From Chondromyces crocatus (GTDB taxonomy: Bacteria; Myxococcota_A; Polyangia; Polyangiales; Polyangiaceae): a DNA stretch of 64,000 bases. Under the pieces are notes generated by a model. The model saw nothing but the letters and a program-made list of their open reading frames with translations. It ran no database searches and was not told the origin of the DNA. Where the stretch lies: positions 5,472,525-5,536,524 of the forward strand of contig NZ_CP012159.1 of the NCBI RefSeq assembly GCF_001189295.1. The letters are read 5' to 3'. Positions 1-7,770 of this stretch are shown one piece after another. Each line of letters opens with the position of its first letter. Within the stretch, counting starts at the first letter, position 1. A program made the translations under genes and the position numbers.

Positions 1-1
1 C

Positions 2-391
2 TACACGAAATGCTGCAATCCGCTGCCGGGTGACGAGATCATCGGCTTCATCACGCGCGGCCGTGGCATCACCGTGCACCGTCGCAATTGCCCGAAAGCA
101 TTCGACACCGATCCGGAGCGGCGTGTCGAAATCTCGTGGGATTCGCGTGCGAAGATCAACAGACCTGTCGCCGTTCGCGTGATGACGGCCAACCGCCCAG
201 GGATCCTGGCGACGGTCGGGCACACCTTTCACGAGCAAGGCATCAACATCAGCGAGGCGACCTGTCGAGCCAGCGACGATGGCCGCGCGATGAATACGTT
301 CACCTTCCTCTGCTCGGATCTCGCGCAGCTGAAGAACATCATTCGGCAGCTCCAGCGCATCCCTGGCGTAATGGCCGTGGAGCGCTCTTGA
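2..391 (+). CDS. RelA/SpoT-type (p)ppGpp synthetase/hydrolase, C-terminal part only
   Basis: The reading frame is open at the left edge, so only the last 129 residues are present. It opens in the conserved Cys-Cys-Asn-Pro-Leu-Pro-Gly-Asp motif of the zinc-finger (CC/RIS) region, followed by the GRGITVHRRNC segment typical of RSH proteins. The last ~75 residues form an ACT domain (RPGILATVGHTFHEQGINI). In this family the N-terminal synthetase and hydrolase domains make and degrade the stringent-response alarmone (p)ppGpp in the cytosol, and the C-terminal part binds the ribosome and regulates activity. The catalytic domains lie outside the window, so RelA versus bifunctional Rel/SpoT cannot be decided. 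The stop codon sits inside a 20-bp direct repeat shared with the convergent gene. Confidence 0.93.
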   Translation, partial: YTKCCNPLPGDEIIGFITRGRGITVHRRNCPKAFDTDPERRVEISWDSRAKINRPVAVRVMTANRPGILATVGHTFHEQGINISEATCRASDDGRAMNTFTFLCSDLAQLKNIIRQLQRIPGVMAVERS

Positions 392-431
392 GCGAGGCTC
401 TAGAGCTGTTCTGAGCGAGGCTCTAGAGCTG
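389..431. repeat. 20-bp direct repeat between two convergent genes
   Basis: TGAGCGAGGCTCTAGAGCTG occurs at 389-408 and again at 412-431, period 23. The first copy contains the stop of the rsh gene and the second contains the complement of the stop of the convergent Cys-cluster gene. Each copy carries an imperfect palindrome around CTCTAGAG. Confidence 0.9.
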
Positions 432-929
432 GAGGATGCGGGTCAGCGGTCTCCCCTGATCTCCCCCAGGTTGGTGCTTCGCCGCGAGTTCCTGCACGCG
501 GCGAACCAGCGCTAGCAGCTCCTTGTGCCGCACGGGAGCACCGGACTCGGCTCGATCGCAAAAAAATGTGCGGCAGCCGAGTGGGCGATCCTCGTAGATG
601 GCACATCGCCCGTCGTCCGAGAGGAGCGGGCATCGTCGTTCCGCCACCGGCAGGTGGCGCGGGGAGGGGCTGCTGGTTTCTTTCGCCGGAGTTCCCCGCC
701 TTGCCCGCAACGCTTTGACGCCTCCGAGTGCAGCGACGGCGCGATGGATGGCTGCTACCTCCACACTGGTCACGTAGGGTTCACGCCCTGTCAGGCCGAA
801 GCGGCAGCACTCCGTCGAGGCTGAGCAACTCCACGTCGCGAAAGCATCATCGGCATCACGGTAGATCTCCTCGAGCGTGGTCAGCCAATGGTCGTTTTCA
901 CGCTTCGAGCGACGCCTGTCTGCATGCAT
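423..929 (-). CDS. YkgJ-like Cys-cluster (Zn/Fe-chelating) protein
   Basis: 168 residues, convergent with the rsh gene. Cysteines fall in two groups: C-S-A-S-T-E-C-C near residues 34-42, and a C-terminal block with RCPLLSDDGRCAIYEDRP then LGCRTFFC. This spacing matches the YkgJ/UPF0153 family, which is thought to bind zinc or an iron-sulfur centre and whose biochemical role is unknown. The family usually shows CxxxCxxCC at the N-terminus; here the first cluster reads CxxxxxCC. The N-terminus is Arg/Lys-rich and the start could lie slightly downstream. No obvious operon partner. Confidence 0.8.
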   Translation of the reverse strand: MHADRRRSKRENDHWLTTLEEIYRDADDAFATWSCSASTECCRFGLTGREPYVTSVEVAAIHRAVAALGGVKALRARRGTPAKETSSPSPRHLPVAERRCPLLSDDGRCAIYEDRPLGCRTFFCDRAESGAPVRHKELLALVRRVQELAAKHQPGGDQGRPLTRILQL

Positions 930-1307
930 GCTGGCCTGATCCCCGTTCCGTTGGCGCGGATGGCGATGTGGATTTCGTTGCGTCTGTACGGCTGAACGGA
1001 AAGAGCGCCAAGGGGTTCCAGCGCAGGGGGGCCAACCGGCAGGAGGCGAGGGGGCTCGTGAGCGGGGCTGTCTCAGCCAGCTGCAACTGCTGCCCAGCGA
1101 CCTGTGCTTCTCGTGTCTTTGAGGAGACGACGGCCGCAGCTCGGCAGACAGGAGCCCGTTGCGTCGCGAGAAGAAGAGGCGCCAACCTCTCGCGATCGCT
1201 TCAGGCAGCTGGGAGGTGATGAAAGGCTGGCGAGGCTGAACGAGACTTCCTCTCGGTAATCCGGGATGGAGCGAGAGGAAGCTGGGAGGGGAAAGGGTGA
1301 AGGCCGT
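930..1307. other. Intergenic stretch with one inverted repeat
   Basis: 378 bp without a convincing gene. A 10-bp perfect inverted repeat, CTTCCTCTCG at 1246-1255 and CGAGAGGAAG at 1272-1281, lies about 30 bp past the stop of the leftward FHA gene. No T-tract follows on either strand, so it is only a possible terminator or mRNA 3'-end structure. The rest shows nothing recognisable. Confidence 0.4.
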
Positions 1308-2606
1308 TCAGCGAACTTTGCGGCGAGCGATGTCCAGGCCGAGACGATCCGCTTCACGGTAGATCGCCTGTCTGGACATGCCCAGCGCACGAGCCGCTGA
1401 GGCAACGGAGCCATTGGCCCGCGCAAGCGCGTCCTCCAGGCGAGCTCGCGCCAATGAGGGATCGGTTGCAGGCGGCAGGTTGGGCTTGAGCCGCGGTCCG
1501 CGAGAGAGCTGATCCGCGATGCTCGCGAGGGCGAGGGGCCCTTCCGGAGTGGCTTGGGCGGCTGTCGTAATCACGTTTTCGAGCTGCGGCACACCGCCCG
1601 GCCAGCCAGCGCGGACGAGTGCTTCGAGCAGATCGGGAGTGAATCGATCGAGAGCAATCCCCATCCGCTCCGCGATGTCCCTCACAATGAGGAGGATGTC
1701 TTCGCGTCGGAGCTCGAGTGAGGGGACGGTGAGCCGCTTACCAGAGAAGAGTGAGGCAAACCAAGGAGCGATGTGCCCATCTCCCGCGGCGCGATCCAGC
1801 GGCTGATCGGTGGTGATGATCAGCGTTGCCCCGGTCATCCTGCCCACGGCATGGGCAACTTCGAGCTGCTGCGGCCGCGGCAGCCGATCCGCGCTGTAGA
1901 TCAGCCATGTCACAGGGCGAACCCCGGCAGGTGCGGGCGTCGTTCCTGCCTTCCCTGGGGTGCTCGGATCGTAGACGGTCGCGATGGGTTTCCCTTCGAC
2001 CGTACCGTCGATGACAAAGATGTCGCCGAGGTTCTGGCGTAGCATCGCGGCCTGATGCGCGAGCGTGCGCTTCCCCACGCCGGGCGAGCCTTCGATGCAC
2101 AGGTTCGAGCCGCGACGAACGAGGTCGAGCGCCGGCTCGATCCAGTCGCGGTGCTGTTTCGAGCCATGGACCAGAGGCCCAAGCCGACCAGGAATGCCCT
2201 CGTGAAGGTTGAGCTCGCGCTCCACGAACACGGCGATTTGCTCGCCGAGACGCACGACGTCGCCATGCATCACGTTGATGCGACGGGCTCGGACGCCGTT
2301 GACCCACGTGCCTTCCTGAGTGCCGAGATCCTCGATGTAGCAGCCGTCCGACCGAACGTTCACGCGGGCGTGCTCCGGGGCGATCCCGGGAATCGCCATG
2401 AGCGACTCTCTCTCGGCGCTACCAACGACGGCCCCATCGTTCAACCCCACCACCTGCGGTGGATGATTGACGCTGACCATCACCAGCCCCCAGCCACCCG
2501 CCGCATCACGGCGCTTGGCATGGATCCCTGATCGGTACTCCTTCTGGTGCGTGGCAGGGGCCGTTGCTTCCGCCAGTTCTACCCGCAAAACGCTTTGCTC
2601 ACTCAT
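1308..2606 (-). CDS. FHA domain-AAA+-Fis-type regulator with degenerate sigma54-activator core
   Basis: 432 residues. An FHA domain (about 45-130, with TQEGTWVNG as the conserved Asn-Gly turn) is followed by a region laid out like a sigma54 enhancer-binding AAA+ domain and a C-terminal Fis-type helix-turn-helix (NGSVASAARALGMSRQAIYRE, shown here as its core positions 395-415). The ATPase core looks broken: the P-loop reads GSPGVGKRT, the Walker B aspartate/glutamate pair is replaced by LIYSADRLP, no GAFTGA loop is visible, and the sensor-2 motif GNVREL reads GGVPQL. FHA domains bind phosphothreonine, so the protein may couple Ser/Thr kinase signalling to DNA binding without activating sigma54. 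It overlaps the upstream small gene by 8 bp, suggesting translational coupling. Confidence 0.85.
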   Translation of the reverse strand: MSEQSVLRVELAEATAPATHQKEYRSGIHAKRRDAAGGWGLVMVSVNHPPQVVGLNDGAVVGSAERESLMAIPGIAPEHARVNVRSDGCYIEDLGTQEGTWVNGVRARRINVMHGDVVRLGEQIAVFVERELNLHEGIPGRLGPLVHGSKQHRDWIEPALDLVRRGSNLCIEGSPGVGKRTLAHQAAMLRQNLGDIFVIDGTVEGKPIATVYDPSTPGKAGTTPAPAGVRPVTWLIYSADRLPRPQQLEVAHAVGRMTGATLIITTDQPLDRAAGDGHIAPWFASLFSGKRLTVPSLELRREDILLIVRDIAERMGIALDRFTPDLLEALVRAGWPGGVPQLENVITTAAQATPEGPLALASIADQLSRGPRLKPNLPPATDPSLARARLEDALARANGSVASAARALGMSRQAIYREADRLGLDIARRKVR

Positions 2607-2898
2607 TGTCCCCCCAACCCCCTAAGAGTCCTGACTGAAGAGCTGCCCCCAGCTCGTCGCGGGACCACCCCGCCTTGGAACAAGCGCTCACCAGTCGGGT
2701 TACTTCATCAACGAGGCGCTCGGCTCCGGCCACCCGGACGACCTCCTCGCTGACGACTTCGACACCATACTCGACCAGAGCGGCCGTGCAACCGCTGGGA
2801 ACAAGAAGTTCGTGACGAAAGTCATCAAGCCCTTGACTTGGTGCAGTGCCATTGGTAGCAATCCCCTCGTTCCGACGGGCGTTCCCGCTAGGGAGCAT
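2599..2898 (-). CDS. Small protein of unknown function, coupled to the FHA regulator
   Basis: 99 residues from the ATG used here. I do not recognise it. The C-terminal 60 residues look like real coding sequence with an amphipathic helical pattern (ERLVDEVTRL, SRDELGAAL). Its stop lies inside ATGAGTGA, which also holds the start of the FHA regulator, so the two are probably translated together. The true start is uncertain: the 5' part overlaps the divergent tRNA promoter region, and the first residues look less protein-like. A similarly sized helical protein precedes the other FHA protein in this window (36,696-36,965). Confidence 0.5.
   Translation of the reverse strand: MLPSGNARRNEGIATNGTAPSQGLDDFRHELLVPSGCTAALVEYGVEVVSEEVVRVAGAERLVDEVTRLVSACSKAGWSRDELGAALQSGLLGGWGDNE
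2833..2861 (+). promoter_or_regulatory. Candidate sigma70 promoter for tRNA-Gly
   Basis: TTGACT at 2833-2838 and TAGCAA at 2856-2861 are separated by 17 bp, about 80 bp upstream of the first tRNA-Gly. The -35 matches consensus in 5 of 6 positions and the -10 is weaker. Confidence 0.4.
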
Positions 2899-2941
2899 CC
2901 GGAAGAATGCTGTACCGAGTCAGGTTTCTCCTGTACCGGTC

Positions 2942-3017
<76 letters not shown>

Positions 3018-3147
3018 CGTTCGTGTCTCAGTTCTCGACGAACTCGCGCTGCAGCTGGCGCTCGTGTTGTTGAGTCGATCTGAGCGATGTTGATACGGCA
3101 AGGGACTGGTCTCGGCCTCTTCATCTGAGGTTTTGACGGTTCTCTTT

Positions 3148-3222
<75 letters not shown>

Positions 3223-3465
3223 CGCTGGTTCGTCTTGGCTGACGAGCGCGGTCTCCAGGTCCTCGCTGTGGCCTCCGGAGCCGAGTCGCCAGAGGTTCTG
3301 GCGGTCCAGGGCTATTGAGCGCTCTCTGCGCGTCACTGAGGGCCGCTTCGCTCGGACATTCATTCTGCTGGCGAGGCCTGGGCCTTCGCTCTGGCGCCTG
3401 GAAACGCATCTCGGGCAGCAACCGTGAGCGCCTCCAGAGGTTGCGCTGTGCTACCGATCGCGTCG

Positions 3466-4629
3466 ATGTCTCTCCCTCTATTCGAGCGTCTGCGCTTGCT
3501 CGCGAGCAGGCTCGAGCAGCAGTTCCTTGGCAAGGACGAGATCATTCGTTTGCTGATGATCTCGGTCACCGCCGGAGAGCACTGTGTCTTGCTCGGCCCG
3601 CCGGGGACGGCGAAGAGCGCGCTCATCCGGACGCTCTCCGAGCTGATGCAGGCGCGATACTTCGAGTACCTGCTCACGCGGTTCACTGAGCCGAACGAGA
3701 TTTTTGGCCCTGTGGACATCGGCGCTTTTCGCGAGGGGATCTACCGGCGAAACACGGCCGGGATGCTGCCTGAGGCGGAGATTGTCTTCCTGGACGAAGT
3801 CTTCAAGTCGAACAGCGCCATCCTCAACGCCCTCCTGACCTTGCTGAACGAGCGCAAGTTCACGAGCGGTGGGCAGGTGTTGCGATGTCCCCTCATCAGC
3901 GTGTTCGCGGCGTCGAACGAGGTGCCTGGGGATGAGACCCTGAACGCGATCTTCGACAGGTTCCTCATCCGTGTTCAGTCCGACAACCTGGACGCCTATC
4001 ACTTCAACGAGCTCCTGCAGCGGGGCATCCAGCACGAGATCCGCCAGATGGCGAGCGAGCCCCTGAAGCCCCTGGTGCAGGCGGCGGAGCTTGCCGACCT
4101 CAACCGCTCCTTCAGTGCGCGCATGAAGTTCTCGGAAGCCTTCCTCTCCTCTTACAAGGGGCTGGTGTTCCAGATCCGTGCGGAAGGCATCTCCATCTCC
4201 GATCGCCGTGTCGTGAAGATGCTCAAGCTCTTCGCCACGAGCGCCTACCTCGATGGGCGCGATGCCCCGGACGCGAGTGACTTCTTCGTGCTGAAGCACA
4301 TCTGGAACAACCAGGACCAGGCCGCCATCCTCGAGGGGATCGTGCAGCCCGTGCTCGAGAGCTACTACCGCGAGCACCCCGAACGCCGCCGGGTGGGTGC
4401 GTTGAGCGTCGGCATCGAGGCTCTTTCCGCCGAGATCGACCGGATTCGCCAGATCCTGACTGGAGGTGTTCCGGTCGGTGATGTCCAGCTCTTCAGCCAG
4501 CTCAAGGCGCTGGGTGAGATCAAGCAGGCGCTGGCTGGCATCAACGATCCCCGAACACGGGAACTGGAGCGCCGTGTGAGCGAGCTCCTGGAGGCCTCGT
4601 TCCGCAGTGGCCGCTTTGCGCAGATCTGA
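3466..4629 (+). CDS. MoxR/RavA-type AAA+ ATPase
   Basis: 387 residues from the ATG chosen here; an in-frame GTG at 3424 would add 14. Walker A is GPPGTAKS, Walker B is EIVFLDEVFK, and the AAA lid follows with ASNEVPGDETLNAIFDRF. The alignment of the first helix (SLPLFERLRLLASRLE) with RavA-type proteins supports the later start. In MoxR/RavA proteins this domain powers chaperone-like remodelling or maturation of partner complexes, usually with a VWA-domain partner encoded next door. No VWA gene follows here; the next gene is a convergent cupin. The C-terminal part after residue 280 corresponds to the RavA lid/helical region. Confidence 0.88.
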   Translation: MSLPLFERLRLLASRLEQQFLGKDEIIRLLMISVTAGEHCVLLGPPGTAKSALIRTLSELMQARYFEYLLTRFTEPNEIFGPVDIGAFREGIYRRNTAGMLPEAEIVFLDEVFKSNSAILNALLTLLNERKFTSGGQVLRCPLISVFAASNEVPGDETLNAIFDRFLIRVQSDNLDAYHFNELLQRGIQHEIRQMASEPLKPLVQAAELADLNRSFSARMKFSEAFLSSYKGLVFQIRAEGISISDRRVVKMLKLFATSAYLDGRDAPDASDFFVLKHIWNNQDQAAILEGIVQPVLESYYREHPERRRVGALSVGIEALSAEIDRIRQILTGGVPVGDVQLFSQLKALGEIKQALAGINDPRTRELERRVSELLEASFRSGRFAQI

Positions 4630-4630
4630 G

Positions 4631-4984
4631 TCAAGGGGAGCTGGTTCCCTCTCGTCCGTACGCATCCTCGAGGCGAACGACATCGTCGAGCTCGGGGGTG
4701 GAGACCTCGATGACCTCGACGTCCGTCACCGCCACCATCCTGTGAATCGTGCCTGGCGTGACATGAAAGACATCACCGGGGACCATCCTGCGCCTCTCGA
4801 GGTTGTCGACTGGGCCGATCTCCAGATCCATCTGGCCGTTCTGGATGAGCAGGGTCTCGTCTTTGACGCGATGGTACTGACGTGAAAGGCATTGCCCGGC
4901 GCGGATATGAAGGGCCTTGCCCACGTAGCGATCCGTCTCCGCCCAGATCAGCTCATGTCCCCATGGTTTGTCGACGCGGCGCAT
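4631..4984 (-). CDS. Small single-domain cupin
   Basis: 117 residues forming one beta-barrel cupin domain that resembles the C-terminal domain of type II mannose-6-phosphate isomerases. Motif 1 is degenerate: SRQYHRVKDE keeps one His and the Glu but lacks the second His of HxH. Motif 2 is intact (PGTIH). The small size and N-terminal PWGHELIW segment fit the cupin proteins that accompany sugar metabolism genes, but the substrate cannot be told. It ends 1 bp past the stop of the convergent MoxR gene and is divergent from rluB. Confidence 0.8.
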   Translation of the reverse strand: MRRVDKPWGHELIWAETDRYVGKALHIRAGQCLSRQYHRVKDETLLIQNGQMDLEIGPVDNLERRRMVPGDVFHVTPGTIHRMVAVTDVEVIEVSTPELDDVVRLEDAYGREGTSSP

Positions 4985-5065
4985 GCGCCGTGCTTATCAC
5001 AGCTCCATGACGTAGGGAGCGCGCAGAGTGCCAGCGGGGCAGAGCCCTGGAAACATTGAGGAGTG

Positions 5066-6208
5066 ATGGAAGAGCGATTGCAGAAAATCATTGCCCGTGC
5101 CGGCCTCGCATCGCGCCGCGCTGCCGAGGAACTCATCCTGAAGGGGAGGGTGCGCGTCAATGGACGCATCGCCACCGAGCTGGGTCAGAAGGCCGAGATC
5201 GGTCGTGACAACATCGAAGTCGACGGCAAGCGCTTGCTGCCCGAGCAGTCGGCCTACATCGTGCTGCACAAGCCTCGTGAGGTCGTCTCGACCGTCCACG
5301 ATCCGGAGGGGCGCCAGACGGTCGCGGAGCTGGTGCGCGACATTGGCGTTCGCCTCTATCCAGTCGGACGACTCGATTATGCCACGAGTGGTGTCTTGCT
5401 CATGACGAACGATGGCGAGTTCGCTCATGCTCTCCTGCACCCGCGTGCTGGCGTGCCAAAGACCTACGTGGCCAAACTGCGTGGCGTCATGAGCGATGAG
5501 GACCTGGCCATCTGGCGCAAAGGGATCGACCTGGAAGATGGGAAGACACTCCCTGCCGAGGCGCGGATCCTTCGCCACGAAGAGGAAAGGACCTGGATCG
5601 AGCTGACGATTCGGGAGGGACGCAACCAGCAGGTGCGCCGCATGGGTGAGGCGACGGGATGGCCGGTCTTGCGTCTGGCGCGTACTGAATTCGTTGGAAT
5701 CAGCAGCGAGGGCTTGCGGCCGGGGCAGTGGCGCTTTCTCACGACGGACGAGCTTCTGGACCTGCGCAAGCAGTATGGCGTGCCGAAGCGCATTCGTGGC
5801 GCGATGATGCGACCGGGGGTGCAAGGGAAGGTCGCCGTTCGCAAGGGGGGGGCAGAGGGGCGCAAGGGAGCACTCCCGCCGCGCGAGTCTTCTCGCACCG
5901 AGGAAGCGTCTCGCTCATTGCCCCCGAAGCGCGGTTCCACCAGGCCGACGACCGAGAAAGGCCGCTCCGAATCGCGAGGTCCCGCCAGGGGTCCCCGAGA
6001 GGAAGCGTCTCGCTTGGTGCCCTCGAAGCGCGGCTCCACCGTGCCGCCACCCGAGAGAGGCCGCTCCGAATCGCGAGGTTCCGCGCGAGGCTCCCGGCCG
6101 GCGTCTGCACGTCCGGGAGCAGGACGTCCCTTCGAAGAGCGAAGCGTCCCGTCGACCAGGAACTCACCGGATGGAAAGAGACGAGCGACTCCCGGAAGGC
6201 GGCGATGA
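5066..6208 (+). CDS. rluB: RluB/RsuA-family pseudouridine synthase with repetitive C-terminal tail
   Basis: 380 residues. An S4 RNA-binding domain (1-60, RVRVNGRIATELG) precedes the catalytic domain with the invariant GRLDYATSGVLL motif, whose Asp is the catalytic residue, and the downstream REGRNQQVRRM motif. This family isomerises uridines in rRNA (RluB: 23S position near 2605), using no cofactor. From about residue 245 a 130-residue Arg/Ser/Pro-rich tail follows that is absent from E. coli RluB and contains two 33-residue repeats. Two adjacent starts exist (GTG 5063, ATG 5066) just after GAGGAG. Confidence 0.92.
   Translation: MEERLQKIIARAGLASRRAAEELILKGRVRVNGRIATELGQKAEIGRDNIEVDGKRLLPEQSAYIVLHKPREVVSTVHDPEGRQTVAELVRDIGVRLYPVGRLDYATSGVLLMTNDGEFAHALLHPRAGVPKTYVAKLRGVMSDEDLAIWRKGIDLEDGKTLPAEARILRHEEERTWIELTIREGRNQQVRRMGEATGWPVLRLARTEFVGISSEGLRPGQWRFLTTDELLDLRKQYGVPKRIRGAMMRPGVQGKVAVRKGGAEGRKGALPPRESSRTEEASRSLPPKRGSTRPTTEKGRSESRGPARGPREEASRLVPSKRGSTVPPPERGRSESRGSARGSRPASARPGAGRPFEERSVPSTRNSPDGKRRATPGRRR
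5900..6097 (+). repeat. Two tandem 99-bp repeats inside rluB
   Basis: Copies at 5900-5998 and 5999-6097 encode 33-residue units beginning EEASR and containing KRGST and GRSESRG. The reading frame is kept, so it is a coding repeat in a basic, probably disordered tail. Confidence 0.85.
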
Positions 6209-6275
6209 CCCCGCAGCTCGAGCTGCTCCGGGCCTCGTCTGACCCGTAGCTGGGAGACCGCGGGGCCTCCTGGGG

Positions 6276-6968
6276 CTACTCGGCGTCCCCCTCGGAGGTC
6301 TCCGCTGCGGAGGGCTGGCTCGCCGGCTCGGCGGGCTGCTCCTCGACGCGCTGTCGCGTCGCGTCGTGGTCCCAGCGGTCCACCCGCTCGTCTCCGTCCA
6401 GGTCCACGCCCATGCGTTCGAGTCTGCCTTCCCGGTAGATCTCCCATACATCGGGCCTCCCGTCGCCATTCGTGTCGCGCTTGATCCGCGCGACGCGCCC
6501 ACCACTGTAGGACTTCCACTCGTCCACGTTCCCGTCGTGGTTCGTGTCCTGCTGAATCTCGGCGAGGCGCCCTTTGGCAAACGTGATCCACTTGTCGACG
6601 CGGCCATCATGGTTCGAGTCGACCTCCTCTGTCAGGGGCGCTCCTGCCTGGTTGTAGCGTCGGACCACATCTTTGAATCCGTCGAAATTGGTATCTGCCT
6701 CTCGGCAGAGCAGGACCCGTTGCTTGCCTTCACCGCTGCCCACGAGCCGAAATACCCGGCGTATGTTGAGGTGGGGCGCCCCTGGGCTCGCGGCCTCCGT
6801 CACCTCGCATTCCCCCGGGCAAGGCTGAGCACACATTGACCGATCGTTGGCAATGCTCTGGAGCGGCTTCTTCTTCGTCTCCGACGGTTCCGCAGGGCCA
6901 TTGGTCACCGTGCTGCCGCATCCGACCATCGCGAGTGGAAGCAGAAGGAGCAGACCGAAGCATCTCAT
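6276..6968 (-). CDS. Lipoprotein with EF-hand/dockerin-like Asp-rich repeats
   Basis: 230 residues. The signal peptide MRCFGLLLLLPLAMVGCG has a lipobox ending at Cys17, so export and lipidation are likely. From about residue 90 four or five repeats follow of the type D-T-N-x-D-G-x-x-D-x-W (DTNFDGFKDV, DSNHDGRVDKW, DTNHDGNVDEW, DTNGDGRPDVW, DLDGDERVDRW), resembling calcium-binding EF-hand-like loops. The pattern is common in surface lipoproteins of Polyangiales; the specific role is unknown. Four cysteines lie before the repeats. Confidence 0.82.
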   Translation of the reverse strand: MRCFGLLLLLPLAMVGCGSTVTNGPAEPSETKKKPLQSIANDRSMCAQPCPGECEVTEAASPGAPHLNIRRVFRLVGSGEGKQRVLLCREADTNFDGFKDVVRRYNQAGAPLTEEVDSNHDGRVDKWITFAKGRLAEIQQDTNHDGNVDEWKSYSGGRVARIKRDTNGDGRPDVWEIYREGRLERMGVDLDGDERVDRWDHDATRQRVEEQPAEPASQPSAAETSEGDAE

Positions 6969-7477
6969 GCTGATTCAGCGAAGTCTGAAGGGGTGAACAT
7001 CATATCGTCCGGCCGATTCTGTCATGCTCGTCAGCGGAGCGGACCTGGAAGCACCGTTTGATCCTGCCGGCCAACCGGGGGACCACACCATGCGCTTCCA
7101 GACCATGGAAGTCACTCTCCCCCAGCACCCCGCACACCCACGTGCGACCCTCGATCGCCTGCTCGCACGCGACCCTCACCGCCGGGTTCCCCGGGCCGTC
7201 TGAGCACCGGCACCCCTCTCCCCATACACCTCTCGCCCCCGTGTAAGCCTTCGTCCAGGAGGGTCAGATATGGCGAAATCAGCGTGAGTTTGCGCCTTCC
7301 ATCACAATTGACATCACACGTACCGGCATCTAGGGTAACGCCTTGTCAGTGCCGCTTCTGGCGTTCCCGCCAGCGGCCGTGTACCTAGCAACATCGTACG
7401 GTGATGTGTGTCCCTGTAGCTGAAGGGCCAAGCCAGCCTTCTGGCGCAGCTCTCGTACGTGGACAGGTGGGCGTGGC
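6969..7477. other. 509-bp intergenic region with promoter and leader hairpin
   Basis: Divergent control region between the lipoprotein and the ribbon-helix-helix gene. It holds a good sigma70-type promoter (7308-7336) and a hairpin at 7351-7377 (CTGGCG-TTCC-CGCCAG flanked by GCCG/CGGC) in the resulting leader of about 135 nt. I see no gene in the first 330 bp. Confidence 0.6.
7308..7336 (+). promoter_or_regulatory. Sigma70-type promoter upstream of the RHH gene
   Basis: TTGACA (7308-7313), 17-bp spacer, TAGGGT (7331-7336). The -10 and following bases (CTAGGGTAACGCC) nearly match those upstream of the cold-shock gene (CTAGGGTGACGCC). Confidence 0.6.
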
Positions 7478-7687
7478 ATGTCGCGCAAGAAAGTCTCGAC
7501 GACCATCTACATCACGCCCGAGCAGGCTGAGCGCCTGAAGCTCCTTCACGACAGGACGAAGGTTCCCATCGCGGTGTACATCAGGGAAGGCATCGACCTG
7601 GTCTTGAAGCACTATGAACATCACCTACCGGGGCAGATGACCCTGGAAGCCCCGCTGAGTACACCGGCTACCCCCTCCAAGAAGTAG
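7478..7687 (+). CDS. Small ribbon-helix-helix DNA-binding protein
   Basis: 69 residues. A beta-strand (STTIYIT) followed by two helices (PEQAERLKLLHDRT, VPIAVYIREGIDLVLK) is the classic MetJ/Arc/CopG fold, which binds DNA as a dimer through the strand. No toxin gene adjoins, so it is not obviously an antitoxin; it lies about 80 bp upstream of lepA. The promoter and hairpin leader upstream suggest it is independently expressed and possibly autoregulated, which is inference. Confidence 0.78.
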   Translation: MSRKKVSTTIYITPEQAERLKLLHDRTKVPIAVYIREGIDLVLKHYEHHLPGQMTLEAPLSTPATPSKK

Positions 7688-7770
7688 CCTCGTGGCCTGG
7701 CGTGCCAGTGTGCGCTAGAGGCTGACGGCCCAGGCCGGGGGGCGCGTCTGCCCGGCGTCCGAGGTCGCTC

